From positions 310,001-374,000 of the forward strand of contig CP116226.1 of NCBI GenBank assembly GCA_038182865.1: a stretch of DNA of 64,000 bases, in the 5' to 3' direction. The DNA comes from Microbacterium enclense (lineage in GTDB: Bacteria > Actinomycetota > Actinomycetes > Actinomycetales > Microbacteriaceae). This document shows positions 53,389 through 61,855 of this stretch, piece by piece (the first letter of the stretch is position 1; the number at the start of each line of letters is the position of its first letter). The notes beneath the pieces are model-generated. The model made no database searches, was not told the DNA's origin, and was given only the letters and a program-made list of their open reading frames with translations. Made by a program: the position numbers and the translations under genes.

Positions 53389-54870
53389 TCAGCGCCCCCG
53401 CACGCCCAGATCAGCGGATGCCGCACCCTCGAGCCTCGTCCCATCCGGCGCGTAGCGCGAGCCGTCGACGGGGCTGTCCCAGGAGCGTTCCGCGTCGTTC
53501 CACGTCAGTGGGGCCGGGGCGACCAGGGCGCGGGTCTCTCCGTCGACAGTCGACACCGCGGCCGTGCGCAGTCCCTGCCGTGACACCACGCCCGCTCCCT
53601 CGGCGGGGCGCTCGACCGGTGCCGGAGCCGCCGCCGCGAAGGCCCTCGCGGCCACGCCGACGCGCCGTCCCGCATCGCCGATCCCTCGCCCGAGGTCAGC
53701 GGGAACGGTCATGCGCGTGCCGATCGTGCGCATCCACTGCGGGCGGTCGCTGCGCGAGACACCGCGGATCTCGTCGGCCAACCGCATCGCTGCAGCGGGG
53801 CCGTTCGTCAGGCCCCAGCCGGCGTATCCCGTGGCGAAGCGAAGGCGCCCGAGGCCTCTCGGCATCCCTCCGACGAAGGGCACGAGGTTGTGCGACTGGT
53901 AGTCCTGACCAGACCAGCGGGCGATCTCGGCACCGACCGGGAGCGTGCGGCGGGCCCAGGCGGCGAGTCCCTCGGCGAGCGCGACCTCCGACGACGCGGA
54001 GCCGACCGGATGCCGTGCCCCGGTCACCAGCAGAACGCCGCGCCCGAACGAGGACGGTGCCGCAACGACGCTGCGACCGTCGGCGCCCACCTCGCTCCAC
54101 ATGCCGCCGGGGGCTTCGGCATCCCCCTCCATCTCGAAGGCGATCGCCCACGAACGCCGCGCGCGCGTCTTGAGGTCGTAGAGACCCCGGCGCACGATGG
54201 GAGTGCCGGTGGCGAGCACGACGGTGTCGCCGAACATCGTGCCGTGGGCGGTGTCGACGCGACCGGTGGGGAGGGCGTGTACGTCCGTCACGCGGACGCC
54301 GGTGTGCAGCGTCGCCCCGGCCGCGAGGGCCGCGTCGGCGAGCATGCGCGAAAGCGCCGCGGGGTCGAGGGCGAGCTGGTCGTCGAGGGCGAGGGCTCGC
54401 ACGGGCGTGCGTCCGCCGAGGTCGGAGGGGGCATCCTCGCGGACGGGGAGCCCCGCCTCCCGCGCGACGTCGCGGACCGCGTCGATCGCCGAATCGGTCG
54501 CGATCCCCCGACCGAAGGTGAAGGCGGTGCGCCGGTCGGCTGTGTCGCCGGCGCGCTCGGCGAGCCACTCCTGCCCCGCGCGGTTGGCGTCGACGTAGGC
54601 CTTCACGAGCCCGGCCGGGTGATGCGTGCGGAGCGCCGCGAGGGTCGTCCCCTGGAGAAGGGATGCCATCCCCACCGACGCCCCGGTCGCCCCCTGGCCG
54701 ACGTGTCCGGCGTCGACCACGGCGACGTCGACCCCCGCTTCGGCGAGCATCACGGCGGTCGAAAGGCCGGTGATCCCCGCACCGACAACGATGACGTCGT
54801 GCCGCGCGTCGGGTTCGAACGGCGTCCCATCGACGAAGGTCTGGTCGCGGTGCCACAGGGAGGAGGTCAT
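53389..54870 (-). CDS. DadA-type FAD oxidoreductase with degenerate Rieske tail
   Basis: A 493-residue protein with an N-terminal FAD motif (VIVVGAGITGLSTAVMLAEA) and a glycine-oxidase/DadA-type domain to about residue 390. The last ~60 residues follow the Rieske domain of related fusion proteins (LTWNDAERSWDSPVDGSRYA, then PDGTRLEG), but the ligand pairs C-x-H and C-x-x-H are replaced by residues such as S-P-V-D, so no [2Fe-2S] cluster can bind there. GGGAT precedes the ATG. Confidence 0.85.
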   Translation of the reverse strand: MTSSLWHRDQTFVDGTPFEPDARHDVIVVGAGITGLSTAVMLAEAGVDVAVVDAGHVGQGATGASVGMASLLQGTTLAALRTHHPAGLVKAYVDANRAGQEWLAERAGDTADRRTAFTFGRGIATDSAIDAVRDVAREAGLPVREDAPSDLGGRTPVRALALDDQLALDPAALSRMLADAALAAGATLHTGVRVTDVHALPTGRVDTAHGTMFGDTVVLATGTPIVRRGLYDLKTRARRSWAIAFEMEGDAEAPGGMWSEVGADGRSVVAAPSSFGRGVLLVTGARHPVGSASSEVALAEGLAAWARRTLPVGAEIARWSGQDYQSHNLVPFVGGMPRGLGRLRFATGYAGWGLTNGPAAAMRLADEIRGVSRSDRPQWMRTIGTRMTVPADLGRGIGDAGRRVGVAARAFAAAAPAPVERPAEGAGVVSRQGLRTAAVSTVDGETRALVAPAPLTWNDAERSWDSPVDGSRYAPDGTRLEGAASADLGVRGR

Positions 54871-55025
54871 GCGTTCATCCCATCGCGGGCGCGGGGGTCT
54901 CGGCATCCGATTGCCTCCGTCGCCCGGATCGTCTACTCCCGTGGGAGGGGTCGCCACACCTGTCGCCCAGGAACGCTCTCGGCGACACTTCTCGACCTCT
55001 CGCACGCGCACAGGCGGGCCGCGGA

Positions 55026-55031
55026 TAGGCT
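55026..55031 (+). promoter_or_regulatory. -10 hexamer TAGGCT of the tetR-type gene
   Basis: Six bases before the GTG start. Confidence 0.55.
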
Positions 55032-55037
55032 CGGGGC

Positions 55038-55706
55038 GTGACCGACAGCGCCGCCCCCTCGAGCCGCACGGCCGTGGTGGCCGCGGCGATCGACCTGTTC
55101 GCCGAGCGCGGCTACGACCAGACCTCGGTCGAGCAGATCGCCCAGGCCGCGGGGGTCTCCCGGTCGACGTTCTTCCGGCAGTTCGGCGGCAAGGAAGATG
55201 TCGTCTTCGCCGACCACGAGGTCCTGCTGGGCGAGGTGCGCGCCTACCTGGCCCAGGCACACGACGACCCCTGGGCCGCGGTGTGCGAGGCCTCGGTGCG
55301 GGTGTTCCGTCACTTCGCCGCCGACCCCGAGCTCGCTCGGCGCCGCTACGCGATCGTGCGTGAAGTGCCTGGCTTGCGCGACCGAGAGATCATCACGGTC
55401 TTCCGCTACGAGCGCCTCTTCGACGAGTACCTCCGGTCCGCCCTTCCCGGACTCGACCCCCTGGATGCCGTCGGCTTCGCGGCCCTCGTCACCGCCGTGC
55501 ACAACCACGTGCTGCGCCGGCTCATGCGCGGCGCGCGGGTCCCGGCATCCGTTCTCCGGCGTGCCCTCGACGACGTGCTCCGCCGCTACGGCGTGCATAC
55601 CGACCGCGACGACGCGGCCGGCGACGACCTCATCGTCGCGGCCTTCCCCCGCCGCATGCCCGCCGCCGAGGTCACCCGCCGCCTGCGCGCGTCACTCGGC
55701 GAGTAA
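55038..55706 (+). CDS. TetR family regulator
   Basis: A 222-residue regulator with a TetR helix-turn-helix (VEQIAQAAGVSRSTFFRQFG) and a C-terminal domain like that of the MftR-type group (YAIVREVPGLRDREI). It is divergent from the FAD oxidoreductase gene, which it may regulate. The GTG start is supported by the TAGGCT box. Confidence 0.92.
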   Translation: MTDSAAPSSRTAVVAAAIDLFAERGYDQTSVEQIAQAAGVSRSTFFRQFGGKEDVVFADHEVLLGEVRAYLAQAHDDPWAAVCEASVRVFRHFAADPELARRRYAIVREVPGLRDREIITVFRYERLFDEYLRSALPGLDPLDAVGFAALVTAVHNHVLRRLMRGARVPASVLRRALDDVLRRYGVHTDRDDAAGDDLIVAAFPRRMPAAEVTRRLRASLGE

Positions 55707-55767
55707 CGCGCTCTCGCGCCGCGTTGCCGCTCCCGCGGCGCGCGCCCGGCCGCGCTCTACGCCCCGT

Positions 55768-55824
55768 TGAGTGTCCAAAACACCCGGACGCCTCGAAGAA
55801 TCGTCCGGGTGTTTTGGACACTCA
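55768..55824. repeat. Intergenic palindrome, copy 2 (perfect)
   Basis: A perfect 23-bp inverted repeat starts TGAGTGTCCAAAACACCC and its right arm (55802-55824) is an exact complement around an 11-nt loop. It lies between the convergent tetR-type and YbaK-type genes. Confidence 0.9.
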
Positions 55825-55868
55825 CCCCGCGAAGGCGCGGAAGAACCCGGCGCAGCGTGGGCGCGGAC

Positions 55869-56411
55869 TCAGGTGACCGGCTTGGCGAGGTCCTCGACGA
55901 CTTCGGCACCGGGGAGGGATGCCAGAACCTCACCCGGCAGGAAGATCTTCGCGCCGCGGATCCCGGCGCCGATGATCGCCCGCGGCAACGCGGCCACGCG
56001 GGCGTCGAGCAGCAACCGCCAGTCCGACGGGATGCCGAGCGGGGTGATGCCGCCGTACTCCATGCCGGTCTGCGCGACGGCATCGTCCATCGGCGCGAAG
56101 GTCGCCTTGCGCGCATCGAGGAGGCGTCGGACGGCGCCGTTGACGTCGAGGCGGGTCGTCGCGAGCGCGAGGCAGGCCGCGGTCGAGGTCACGCCGCCGC
56201 GGGTCCCCTGCACGACGAGGCAGTTCGCCGAGATGTCGAGGCTCTGGCCGTACGCCTCACAGAACGCGGCGGTGTCGGCCAGGGCCGGGTCGACCTCGGC
56301 CACCTCGATGCGCGCCGAGGTCGCGGGATCGATCGCAGCGATCGCTGCCGCGACGGGGGCGGCCAGCAGTTGCGGGTTCTCTGCGGCGGGGAAGAAGGTC
56401 AGCGTGCTCAC
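55869..56411 (-). CDS. YbaK/aminoacyl-tRNA deacylase-like protein
   Basis: A 180-residue protein of the YbaK/ProX editing-domain fold (QSLDISANCLVVQGTRGG, then TRLDVNGAVRRLLDARKATF, and GMEYGGITPLGIPSDW). The Lys of ARKATF and the GGITP loop are the usual active-site elements of free-standing editing enzymes that deacylate mischarged tRNA. The GTG start has a TAGGGT box seven bases upstream. It is bracketed by palindrome copies 2 and 3. Confidence 0.92.
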   Translation of the reverse strand: MSTLTFFPAAENPQLLAAPVAAAIAAIDPATSARIEVAEVDPALADTAAFCEAYGQSLDISANCLVVQGTRGGVTSTAACLALATTRLDVNGAVRRLLDARKATFAPMDDAVAQTGMEYGGITPLGIPSDWRLLLDARVAALPRAIIGAGIRGAKIFLPGEVLASLPGAEVVEDLAKPVT

Positions 56412-56418
56412 GCCCGCG

Positions 56419-56424
56419 ACCCTA
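56419..56424 (-). promoter_or_regulatory. -10 hexamer TAGGGT of the ybaK-type gene
   Basis: Seven bases before the GTG start. Confidence 0.55.
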
Positions 56425-56479
56425 CCGGGCACGCCCTCGCTTGCCCGCGTGATGCCCCCTCGCGACACCCCGAGGCGCC

Positions 56480-56537
56480 TGAGTGTCCGAAACACCCGGA
56501 CGCGAGCGCGACCGTTCCCGGGTGTTCTGGACACTCA
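56480..56537. repeat. Intergenic palindrome, copy 3
   Basis: The left arm TGAGTGTCCGAAACACCCGG and the right arm at 56518-56537 pair with two adjacent mismatches around an 18-nt loop. It lies between divergent genes, so it cannot act as a simple terminator. Confidence 0.9.
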
Positions 56538-56631
56538 GCGACGTATGCCGCCCGTGGGGAAGGAATCCCCGGCTCATGGCAGAGCCTCTCGCGCGTGACA
56601 CCCAGTACCAACATGAGCGATACTGGGAACC

Positions 56632-57873
56632 ATGACCATCGATGCCGATGCCCGCACGCTCCCCGGCGAGCGCGTCGCCCGTTACGACCTCCTCCAGCGC
56701 CGCGACACCGACTACTTCGCCGTGTTCGCCGACATCCCCGAGGCCGACCGCGCGGTGTGGGATCGCGCCAAAGCCTTCTGCGACGAGATCGGCACCCGGA
56801 TGCAGGGCGAATGGGATGCCGCGACCTACCCCGTCGAGCTCCTCCGACGAATGGGCGAGCTCGAGTTGTTCACCGACGGCATCGACCACCCCGACCTCCC
56901 CGCGTCGTCACCGCTGGCCGCGGGCCTGGTGAACATGGAAGTGTCACGCCACGACGGCTCGCTCGCCACAGCCCTCGCGGTGCAGGGCGGGCTCGCTCTC
57001 CGCACTCTCGCTCTCTTCGGCTCGCCCGAGCAACAGGCACGCTGGCTGACGCCCCTCGCCGAGGGCACGGTGCTCGGCGCCTTCGCGCTGACCGAGCCCG
57101 ACCACGGCTCCGACTCGGTCTCGCTCGAGACCACCGCGACGTGGACCGGTGACGGCTGGTCCCTCAGCGGCACGAAGAAGTGGATCGGCAACGGAGCCTC
57201 CGGCGGCATCACCTTCGTCTGGGCGCGCGTCGAGAACGAGGGCGGCGACGACCACGGCAACGTCCGCTGCTTCCTCGTCGAGCAGGACACCCCGGGCTAT
57301 ACCGGCACCGTCATCACCGGCAAGGTCTCGCTGCGTGGCATCCATCAGGCGCATATCGCGATGGACGACGTACGCCTCGCTCCGGATGCCGCCCTCCCGG
57401 GCACCCGCACGTTCAAAGACGCGTCGACCGTGCTGTTCGCCACGCGCTCCGGTGTCGCCTGGTCGGCACTCGGCCACGCGATGGCCTGCTACGAGATCGC
57501 GCGAACGTATGCCACCGAGCGCATGCAGTTCGGCAAGCCCCTCGCGAAGTTCCAGATGGTGCAGGAGCGCCTCGCGCAGATGCTCGACGAGCTCACCGCC
57601 ATGCAGCTGTACTGCCGCCGTCTCGCCGACCTCGAGACCTCCGGCGGCCTGCGCCCCACGCAAGCCTCGCTCGCGAAGTACCACAACACCCGCGCCGCGC
57701 GCCGCGTGGCGGCGACCGCGCGCGACCTCCTCGGCGGCAACGGCATCCTGCTCGAGAACGGGGTCATGCAGCACATGGCCGACATCGAGGCGATCCACAC
57801 GTACGAGGGCACGGAGAGCGTGCAGGCCCTCCTGCTCGGTCGCGACATCACCGGGATGAGCGCGTTCGTCTGA
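56632..57873 (+). CDS. Acyl-CoA dehydrogenase, glutaryl-CoA dehydrogenase-like
   Basis: A 413-residue flavoenzyme with the acyl-CoA dehydrogenase signatures FALTEPDHGSDSVSLETTA, GTKKWIGNGASG and LLGGNGILLENGVMQHMAD, and the catalytic Glu in HTYEGTESVQ. The HTYEGT motif and the short C terminus suit the glutaryl-CoA group. No ETF or CoA-ligase genes are adjacent, so the pathway is open. The ATG has a partial TACTGG box five bases upstream. Confidence 0.92.
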   Translation: MTIDADARTLPGERVARYDLLQRRDTDYFAVFADIPEADRAVWDRAKAFCDEIGTRMQGEWDAATYPVELLRRMGELELFTDGIDHPDLPASSPLAAGLVNMEVSRHDGSLATALAVQGGLALRTLALFGSPEQQARWLTPLAEGTVLGAFALTEPDHGSDSVSLETTATWTGDGWSLSGTKKWIGNGASGGITFVWARVENEGGDDHGNVRCFLVEQDTPGYTGTVITGKVSLRGIHQAHIAMDDVRLAPDAALPGTRTFKDASTVLFATRSGVAWSALGHAMACYEIARTYATERMQFGKPLAKFQMVQERLAQMLDELTAMQLYCRRLADLETSGGLRPTQASLAKYHNTRAARRVAATARDLLGGNGILLENGVMQHMADIEAIHTYEGTESVQALLLGRDITGMSAFV

Positions 57874-57979
57874 CACCGGATGCCACGCCCTGGCGCTCGG
57901 AGTGCGTCAGGGCGCGCCATTCCGCGTACTGGGCGCCGCCACACGACGCAAGCAGAGGCGGAATGACGGTAGCTCCCGA

Positions 57980-57985
57980 TACCGT
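57980..57985 (+). promoter_or_regulatory. -10 hexamer TACCGT, leaderless start
   Basis: Six bases before the ATG of the AI-2E family gene. Confidence 0.55.
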
Positions 57986-57991
57986 CGGGGC

Positions 57992-59173
57992 ATGAGCCTG
58001 TTCTCTCGCCGTTCTGCGCCCCGCGATCCTGTCGCGACCGCGATCCCCCACGCCGAGGAGAGCCCGCCGCAGAGCCTGTGGGCCGACGGGTTCGGCCGAC
58101 TCGCGGTGCGCGCGGTGCAGATCATCGTCGTCGTGCTTCTGGTGGCTGGCCTCATCTGGGGCATCCAGCAGGTGACCCTCGTCATCATCCCGCTGGTGCT
58201 CGCGCTCATCTTCGCCTCGGCATTCGGGCCGGTCACGATGTGGCTGCGCCGTAAAGGCGTCCCCGCCGTGATCGCCACCCTTCTCACACTCCTCGCGGTC
58301 GTGCTCGTCCTCGCGGGCCTCGGGTGGCTCGTCGTGACCTCGGTGATCAACCGGTGGGACTATCTCAGCGAGCAGGCGGTGCAGGGCTTCCAGAAAGCAC
58401 AGGACTGGTACCACACGCTCCCCTTCGCGATCCCGCAGGATCAGGTCAATGAGGCGATCGAGGGCATCAAGGGCTTCGTCACCAGTTCGCAGTTCGGCAC
58501 GGCCGCGGCCACCGGCGTCGGGGCAATCGCGTCCTTCGTCACCGGGTTCGTGCTGATGGTGGTCATCCTGTTCTTCTTCCTGAAGGACGGCCCGCGCATG
58601 TGGGAGTTCATCCTGCGTCCCTTCCGCGGTGCGCACTACGACCGTGCCCGCCGCATCGGCGACAAGACGGTGACCGTCCTCGGTTCGTACATGCGCGGCA
58701 CGGCGTCGGTCGCCGCAGTCGACGCGATCGGCATCTACATCGGTCTGCTGATCCTGCAGGTGCCGCTCGCCCTGCCGCTGGCGGTCCTGGTGTTCCTGCT
58801 CGCGTTCATCCCGATCGTCGGTGCCGTGACGGCGGGTATCCTCGCGGCGCTCGTCGCGCTCGTCACCAACGGGCCGATCGTCGCCCTCATCGTCGTCGGC
58901 GTCGTCGTGCTGGTGAACCAGCTCGAGGGCAACTTCCTGCAGCCCGTCCTGATGGGGCGCACGATGAAGCTGCACTCGTTCGTCGTGCTGGTCGTGCTGG
59001 CCGGCGGCACGGCGATCGGCGGCATCCTGGGCACACTCCTCGCGGTGCCTCTCACCGCCGTCGCGTGGGGCATCATCACCGTCTGGAACGGCCCCGCCAA
59101 GCCCGCCGAGTGGGCGCGTCGGAAGAAGCGCCGGAACCCCGTGCCGCTCGCCGGAGACGAGAGCTCGGACTGA
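57992..59173 (+). CDS. AI-2E family transporter
   Basis: A 393-residue membrane protein with about eight helices (VRAVQIIVVVLLVAGLIWGI at the start; FLLAFIPIVGAVTAGILAAL and NQLEGNFLQPVLMGRTM, the family signature). Members have been linked to autoinducer-2 export or Na+/H+ exchange, and the role here is open. It is followed after four bases by the DNA ligase gene. Confidence 0.92.
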   Translation: MSLFSRRSAPRDPVATAIPHAEESPPQSLWADGFGRLAVRAVQIIVVVLLVAGLIWGIQQVTLVIIPLVLALIFASAFGPVTMWLRRKGVPAVIATLLTLLAVVLVLAGLGWLVVTSVINRWDYLSEQAVQGFQKAQDWYHTLPFAIPQDQVNEAIEGIKGFVTSSQFGTAAATGVGAIASFVTGFVLMVVILFFFLKDGPRMWEFILRPFRGAHYDRARRIGDKTVTVLGSYMRGTASVAAVDAIGIYIGLLILQVPLALPLAVLVFLLAFIPIVGAVTAGILAALVALVTNGPIVALIVVGVVVLVNQLEGNFLQPVLMGRTMKLHSFVVLVVLAGGTAIGGILGTLLAVPLTAVAWGIITVWNGPAKPAEWARRKKRRNPVPLAGDESSD

Positions 59174-59177
59174 CGCG

Positions 59178-60221
59178 GTGCCGTACGACATCCCCGCGCC
59201 CATGTTGGCGAAAGCCGTGCCCGCCGTCCCCGAGCACGCGAAGGTCGAGGGCGGGTTCAGCTACGAACCCAAGTGGGACGGTTTCCGCGCGCTCGTGTCG
59301 TGGGACGGCACGGATGTCGAGATCGGCAGCCGCGGCGCCAAGCCGCTCACCCGCTACTTCCCCGAGCTCGTCACCGCGTTCGCCGAGATCCTGCCCGAGC
59401 CGTGCCTGATCGACGGCGAGGTCGTCGTCGCGCGCGGGGAGCCGGGGGCGCAGCGCCTTGACTGGGAAGCCCTGTCGCAACGGATCCACCCCGCCGCGTC
59501 GCGCGTCGCCCTGTTGTCCGAGCAGACGCCGGCGATGTTCATCGCGTTCGACCTCCTCGCCCGCGGTGACCGCGACCTCCAGGCGGAACCGTTCTCGGAG
59601 CGTCGCGCGCAGCTCGAAGACCTGCTCGGCGCGGTGCCCCATCCCGTGCACGTGACGCGTACGACGGACGACCCCGACCTCGCCCGCCGCTGGCTGGCGG
59701 AGTTCGAGGGTGCCGGACTCGACGGGGTCGTCGCCAAGCCTCTCGCGCAGCCCTACGCGCCGAACAAGCGCACGATGTTCAAGATCAAGCACGCGCGCAC
59801 CGCCGACGTCGTGGCGCTCGGGTATCGCATCCACAAGTCGGGGCAGGGCGTCGGCTCACTTCTCGTCGGGCTGTACGACGACGAGGGACGACTCCACGGT
59901 GTCGGGGGCGTCTCGGCATGGACCGACAAGCGTCGCCTCGAGCTGATCGACGAGCTCGCACCGCTGGTCGAGCGCGATGCCGAGGGAGAAGCGGTCGTCG
60001 GAGAGACCGATCGCTCGCGATTCTCGGCATCCAAGGATGTGTCATTCGTCCGGCTTCGCCCGGAGCGCGTGCTCGAGGTGCGGTACGACCAGCTCGAAGG
60101 GATGCGCTTCCGACACACGGTGCAGTTCGAGCGCTGGCGCCCCGACCGAGAAGCGCGCTCGTGCACGTTCGCGCAGCTCGAGACCGTGGGCGCGTACGAC
60201 CTGGGCGGCGTGCTCGACTGA
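59178..60221 (+). CDS. ATP-dependent DNA ligase, LigC type
   Basis: A 347-residue ligase with the adenylation motif EPKWDGFRA (AMP-linked Lys32), motif III IAFDLLA, motif IV DGVVAKPL and motif V MFKIKHARTADVV, then an OB-fold domain. In mycobacteria LigC acts with Ku/LigD-type repair. No ku or polymerase gene is in the window. The GTG start lies four bases after the upstream stop, so the two genes are probably co-transcribed. Confidence 0.93.
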   Translation: MPYDIPAPMLAKAVPAVPEHAKVEGGFSYEPKWDGFRALVSWDGTDVEIGSRGAKPLTRYFPELVTAFAEILPEPCLIDGEVVVARGEPGAQRLDWEALSQRIHPAASRVALLSEQTPAMFIAFDLLARGDRDLQAEPFSERRAQLEDLLGAVPHPVHVTRTTDDPDLARRWLAEFEGAGLDGVVAKPLAQPYAPNKRTMFKIKHARTADVVALGYRIHKSGQGVGSLLVGLYDDEGRLHGVGGVSAWTDKRRLELIDELAPLVERDAEGEAVVGETDRSRFSASKDVSFVRLRPERVLEVRYDQLEGMRFRHTVQFERWRPDREARSCTFAQLETVGAYDLGGVLD

Positions 60222-60297
60222 GTTCGCTTCGTTCGGCCCGACGGTCGTCGACTACGCCACGGCGCGCTCCTCCGTACAGGCCTGTTCGTGGCCCGCG

Positions 60298-60678
60298 TCA
60301 GGCGCGACGGCGTCGGAAGAGGGCCGCCCCGACGATGAGCATCGCAAGGCCGGCCGCCCCGCCCAGGAACCACGGCGACGACCCCGTCAGCGCGAGGACG
60401 CCGGGGGTGTCTCCCCCGGGTGCCGCGTCGTCGGGACCGGATGCCGGTGACGAGGGCGTCGTCCCCGGCGTCGGCTCCGCGGGCGTCGGCTCCGCAGGGG
60501 TCGGCTCCGCGGGCGTCGGCTCGACGGGAGCCGGCGAGCGCTCCGGGACGTCCACGACGACCCGCACCGTCGCACGGTCCACGGCTCCCGAGGGGTCTGT
60601 GTCGTCGACCGCCGCACCCGGGGCCACGACGAGGACCGCGGCGACCACGCCCGCGAGCAACGCCCCCGCGGCGCTCAT
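60298..60678 (-). CDS. Small LALTG-anchored surface protein of a WxL operon
   Basis: A 126-residue protein with a signal peptide (residues ~1-24), a short exposed part, a Pro/Thr/Glu repeat (PTPAE units), and a C-terminal sorting signal: LALTG, hydrophobic segment and RRRR end. LAXTG is the motif used by class E sortases in actinobacteria. In WxL operons of Firmicutes a small LPXTG protein accompanies WxL and DUF916 proteins. The ATG overlaps the stop of the upstream gene (ATGA). No sortase gene is in the window. Confidence 0.85.
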   Translation of the reverse strand: MSAAGALLAGVVAAVLVVAPGAAVDDTDPSGAVDRATVRVVVDVPERSPAPVEPTPAEPTPAEPTPAEPTPGTTPSSPASGPDDAAPGGDTPGVLALTGSSPWFLGGAAGLAMLIVGAALFRRRRA

Positions 60679-61790
60679 CGCACGTCCGTCCCGGCACGCG
60701 AGGAGGACGCCGCAGCGAGGTCGGCGGTCGAGCGGGCTTCGGCACCGGGAGCCGCCGTGGCAGACGGATCGGCCGGGCCGGCGGCATCCGGCACCCGTCG
60801 CTTGCGACATCGTGCGATGACCCACGCGGCGACGGCTCCCGCGAGCAGAACAAGGAGCGCGAGGCCAGTCCATGACGGCGCGAAGACGACGAAGCTCCCG
60901 TCGATCACAGCTGGTGCCGAGATCGCATCGTCGCCGATCACGACGGGCCGCACGCTCGACGTGCCGACGAGGGCGAAGATCGGCCAGGCGCTCGTCTCGG
61001 TGATCACCGTCGCGGAGTCGCCGGGGAGCAGTTCGACGGGATCTCCCCTGAGCGTCGCCGCGTCGACACCGACCCCGGCCACACCGGCGAGCGCCCCGAG
61101 GCGCACGTTGCCGACGTTCTCGACAGCCGTCTCCACACGCAAGGTACCCGGAGCGAAGGGGATCCACGACGGGGTGAACGAGGCATCCACGGCGCCCAGG
61201 TGCAGGGCCGGCACGATCTCGCCGGCAACCTGCAGGTGCACGCGCACCCCGATGCGGTTGGTCACGGTGACGCCGTCGTCGGCCCTCGTGACGCCGACCA
61301 CGATGCCGGCGGGATGGTCGCCGGGTGTCACGTCGGCAGGAACATCGATGCGCACCGGCAGCACGCGCATCTCCCCCGGAGCGAGCGTGATGGTGCCGGC
61401 ATCCAGCCCGTCCACGGTGATCCAGGCGCCCGAGTCGCGCGCGTCGCCCGAGGCGATGTCGAAGGCGCCACCGTCGCCGACGATGCCGTCGCCGGGGGCA
61501 ACGGTGAACGTCGCGGCGGCGGCTCCGAGGTTGGTGACGGCGAGGGCGTCGGTCGCGCTCGCTCCGGGATCGATGGTGTGCCGCAGCGAGACGCGACCGT
61601 CCGGGCCGTTCGCGTCGGCGGGCGACACCGCCCACTGGGCAGCCGGCGTCGCAGCGAGCACGATCGGCACCGACGCCGAGCCGGAAACCGCGGGAGCGAT
61701 CGCCGTGGTCGGGGCTGCGAGCGCCGCAGCCGGGGCGGTGGTCAGGAGCAGGGTGGCCGCGGCGACCGCGGCGAGGGTACGGGGGAACAC
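60675..61790 (-). CDS. DUF916-like WxL-interacting membrane protein
   Basis: A 371-residue protein with a signal peptide, a first beta-sandwich (RVSLRHTIDPGASATDALAV, then ITLAPGEMRVLPVRIDVPAD and PGDHPAGIVVGV) that matches the DUF916 peptidoglycan-binding pattern, a second sandwich (residues ~190-305), a membrane helix (WTGLALLVLLAGAVAAWVIA) and a basic/Ala-rich cytoplasmic tail. These proteins tether WxL proteins to the wall. The GTG has AAGGA upstream. Confidence 0.82.
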   Translation of the reverse strand: MFPRTLAAVAAATLLLTTAPAAALAAPTTAIAPAVSGSASVPIVLAATPAAQWAVSPADANGPDGRVSLRHTIDPGASATDALAVTNLGAAAATFTVAPGDGIVGDGGAFDIASGDARDSGAWITVDGLDAGTITLAPGEMRVLPVRIDVPADVTPGDHPAGIVVGVTRADDGVTVTNRIGVRVHLQVAGEIVPALHLGAVDASFTPSWIPFAPGTLRVETAVENVGNVRLGALAGVAGVGVDAATLRGDPVELLPGDSATVITETSAWPIFALVGTSSVRPVVIGDDAISAPAVIDGSFVVFAPSWTGLALLVLLAGAVAAWVIARCRKRRVPDAAGPADPSATAAPGAEARSTADLAAASSSRAGTDVR

Positions 61791-61816
61791 GGGGAGTCCT
61801 TCGGGAACGAGGGATG

Positions 61817-61847
61817 CCGGTGCGCCTCCACCGGGGAGGCGCACCGG
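61817..61847 (-). promoter_or_regulatory. Strong hairpin between phosphatase and DUF916-like genes
   Basis: CCGGTGCGCCTCC pairs perfectly with GGAGGCGCACCGG (13 bp, 5-nt loop). No T-run follows, so partial termination or protection of the phoA-like message is likely. Confidence 0.6.
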
Positions 61848-61855
61848 CGAGATGG

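Noticed and set aside
55767..55870. Small proteins starting MSVQNTRT encoded in the palindromes
   Set aside because: The frame exists at several copies only because the palindrome sequence repeats; there is no ribosome binding site and the continuation differs at each place.
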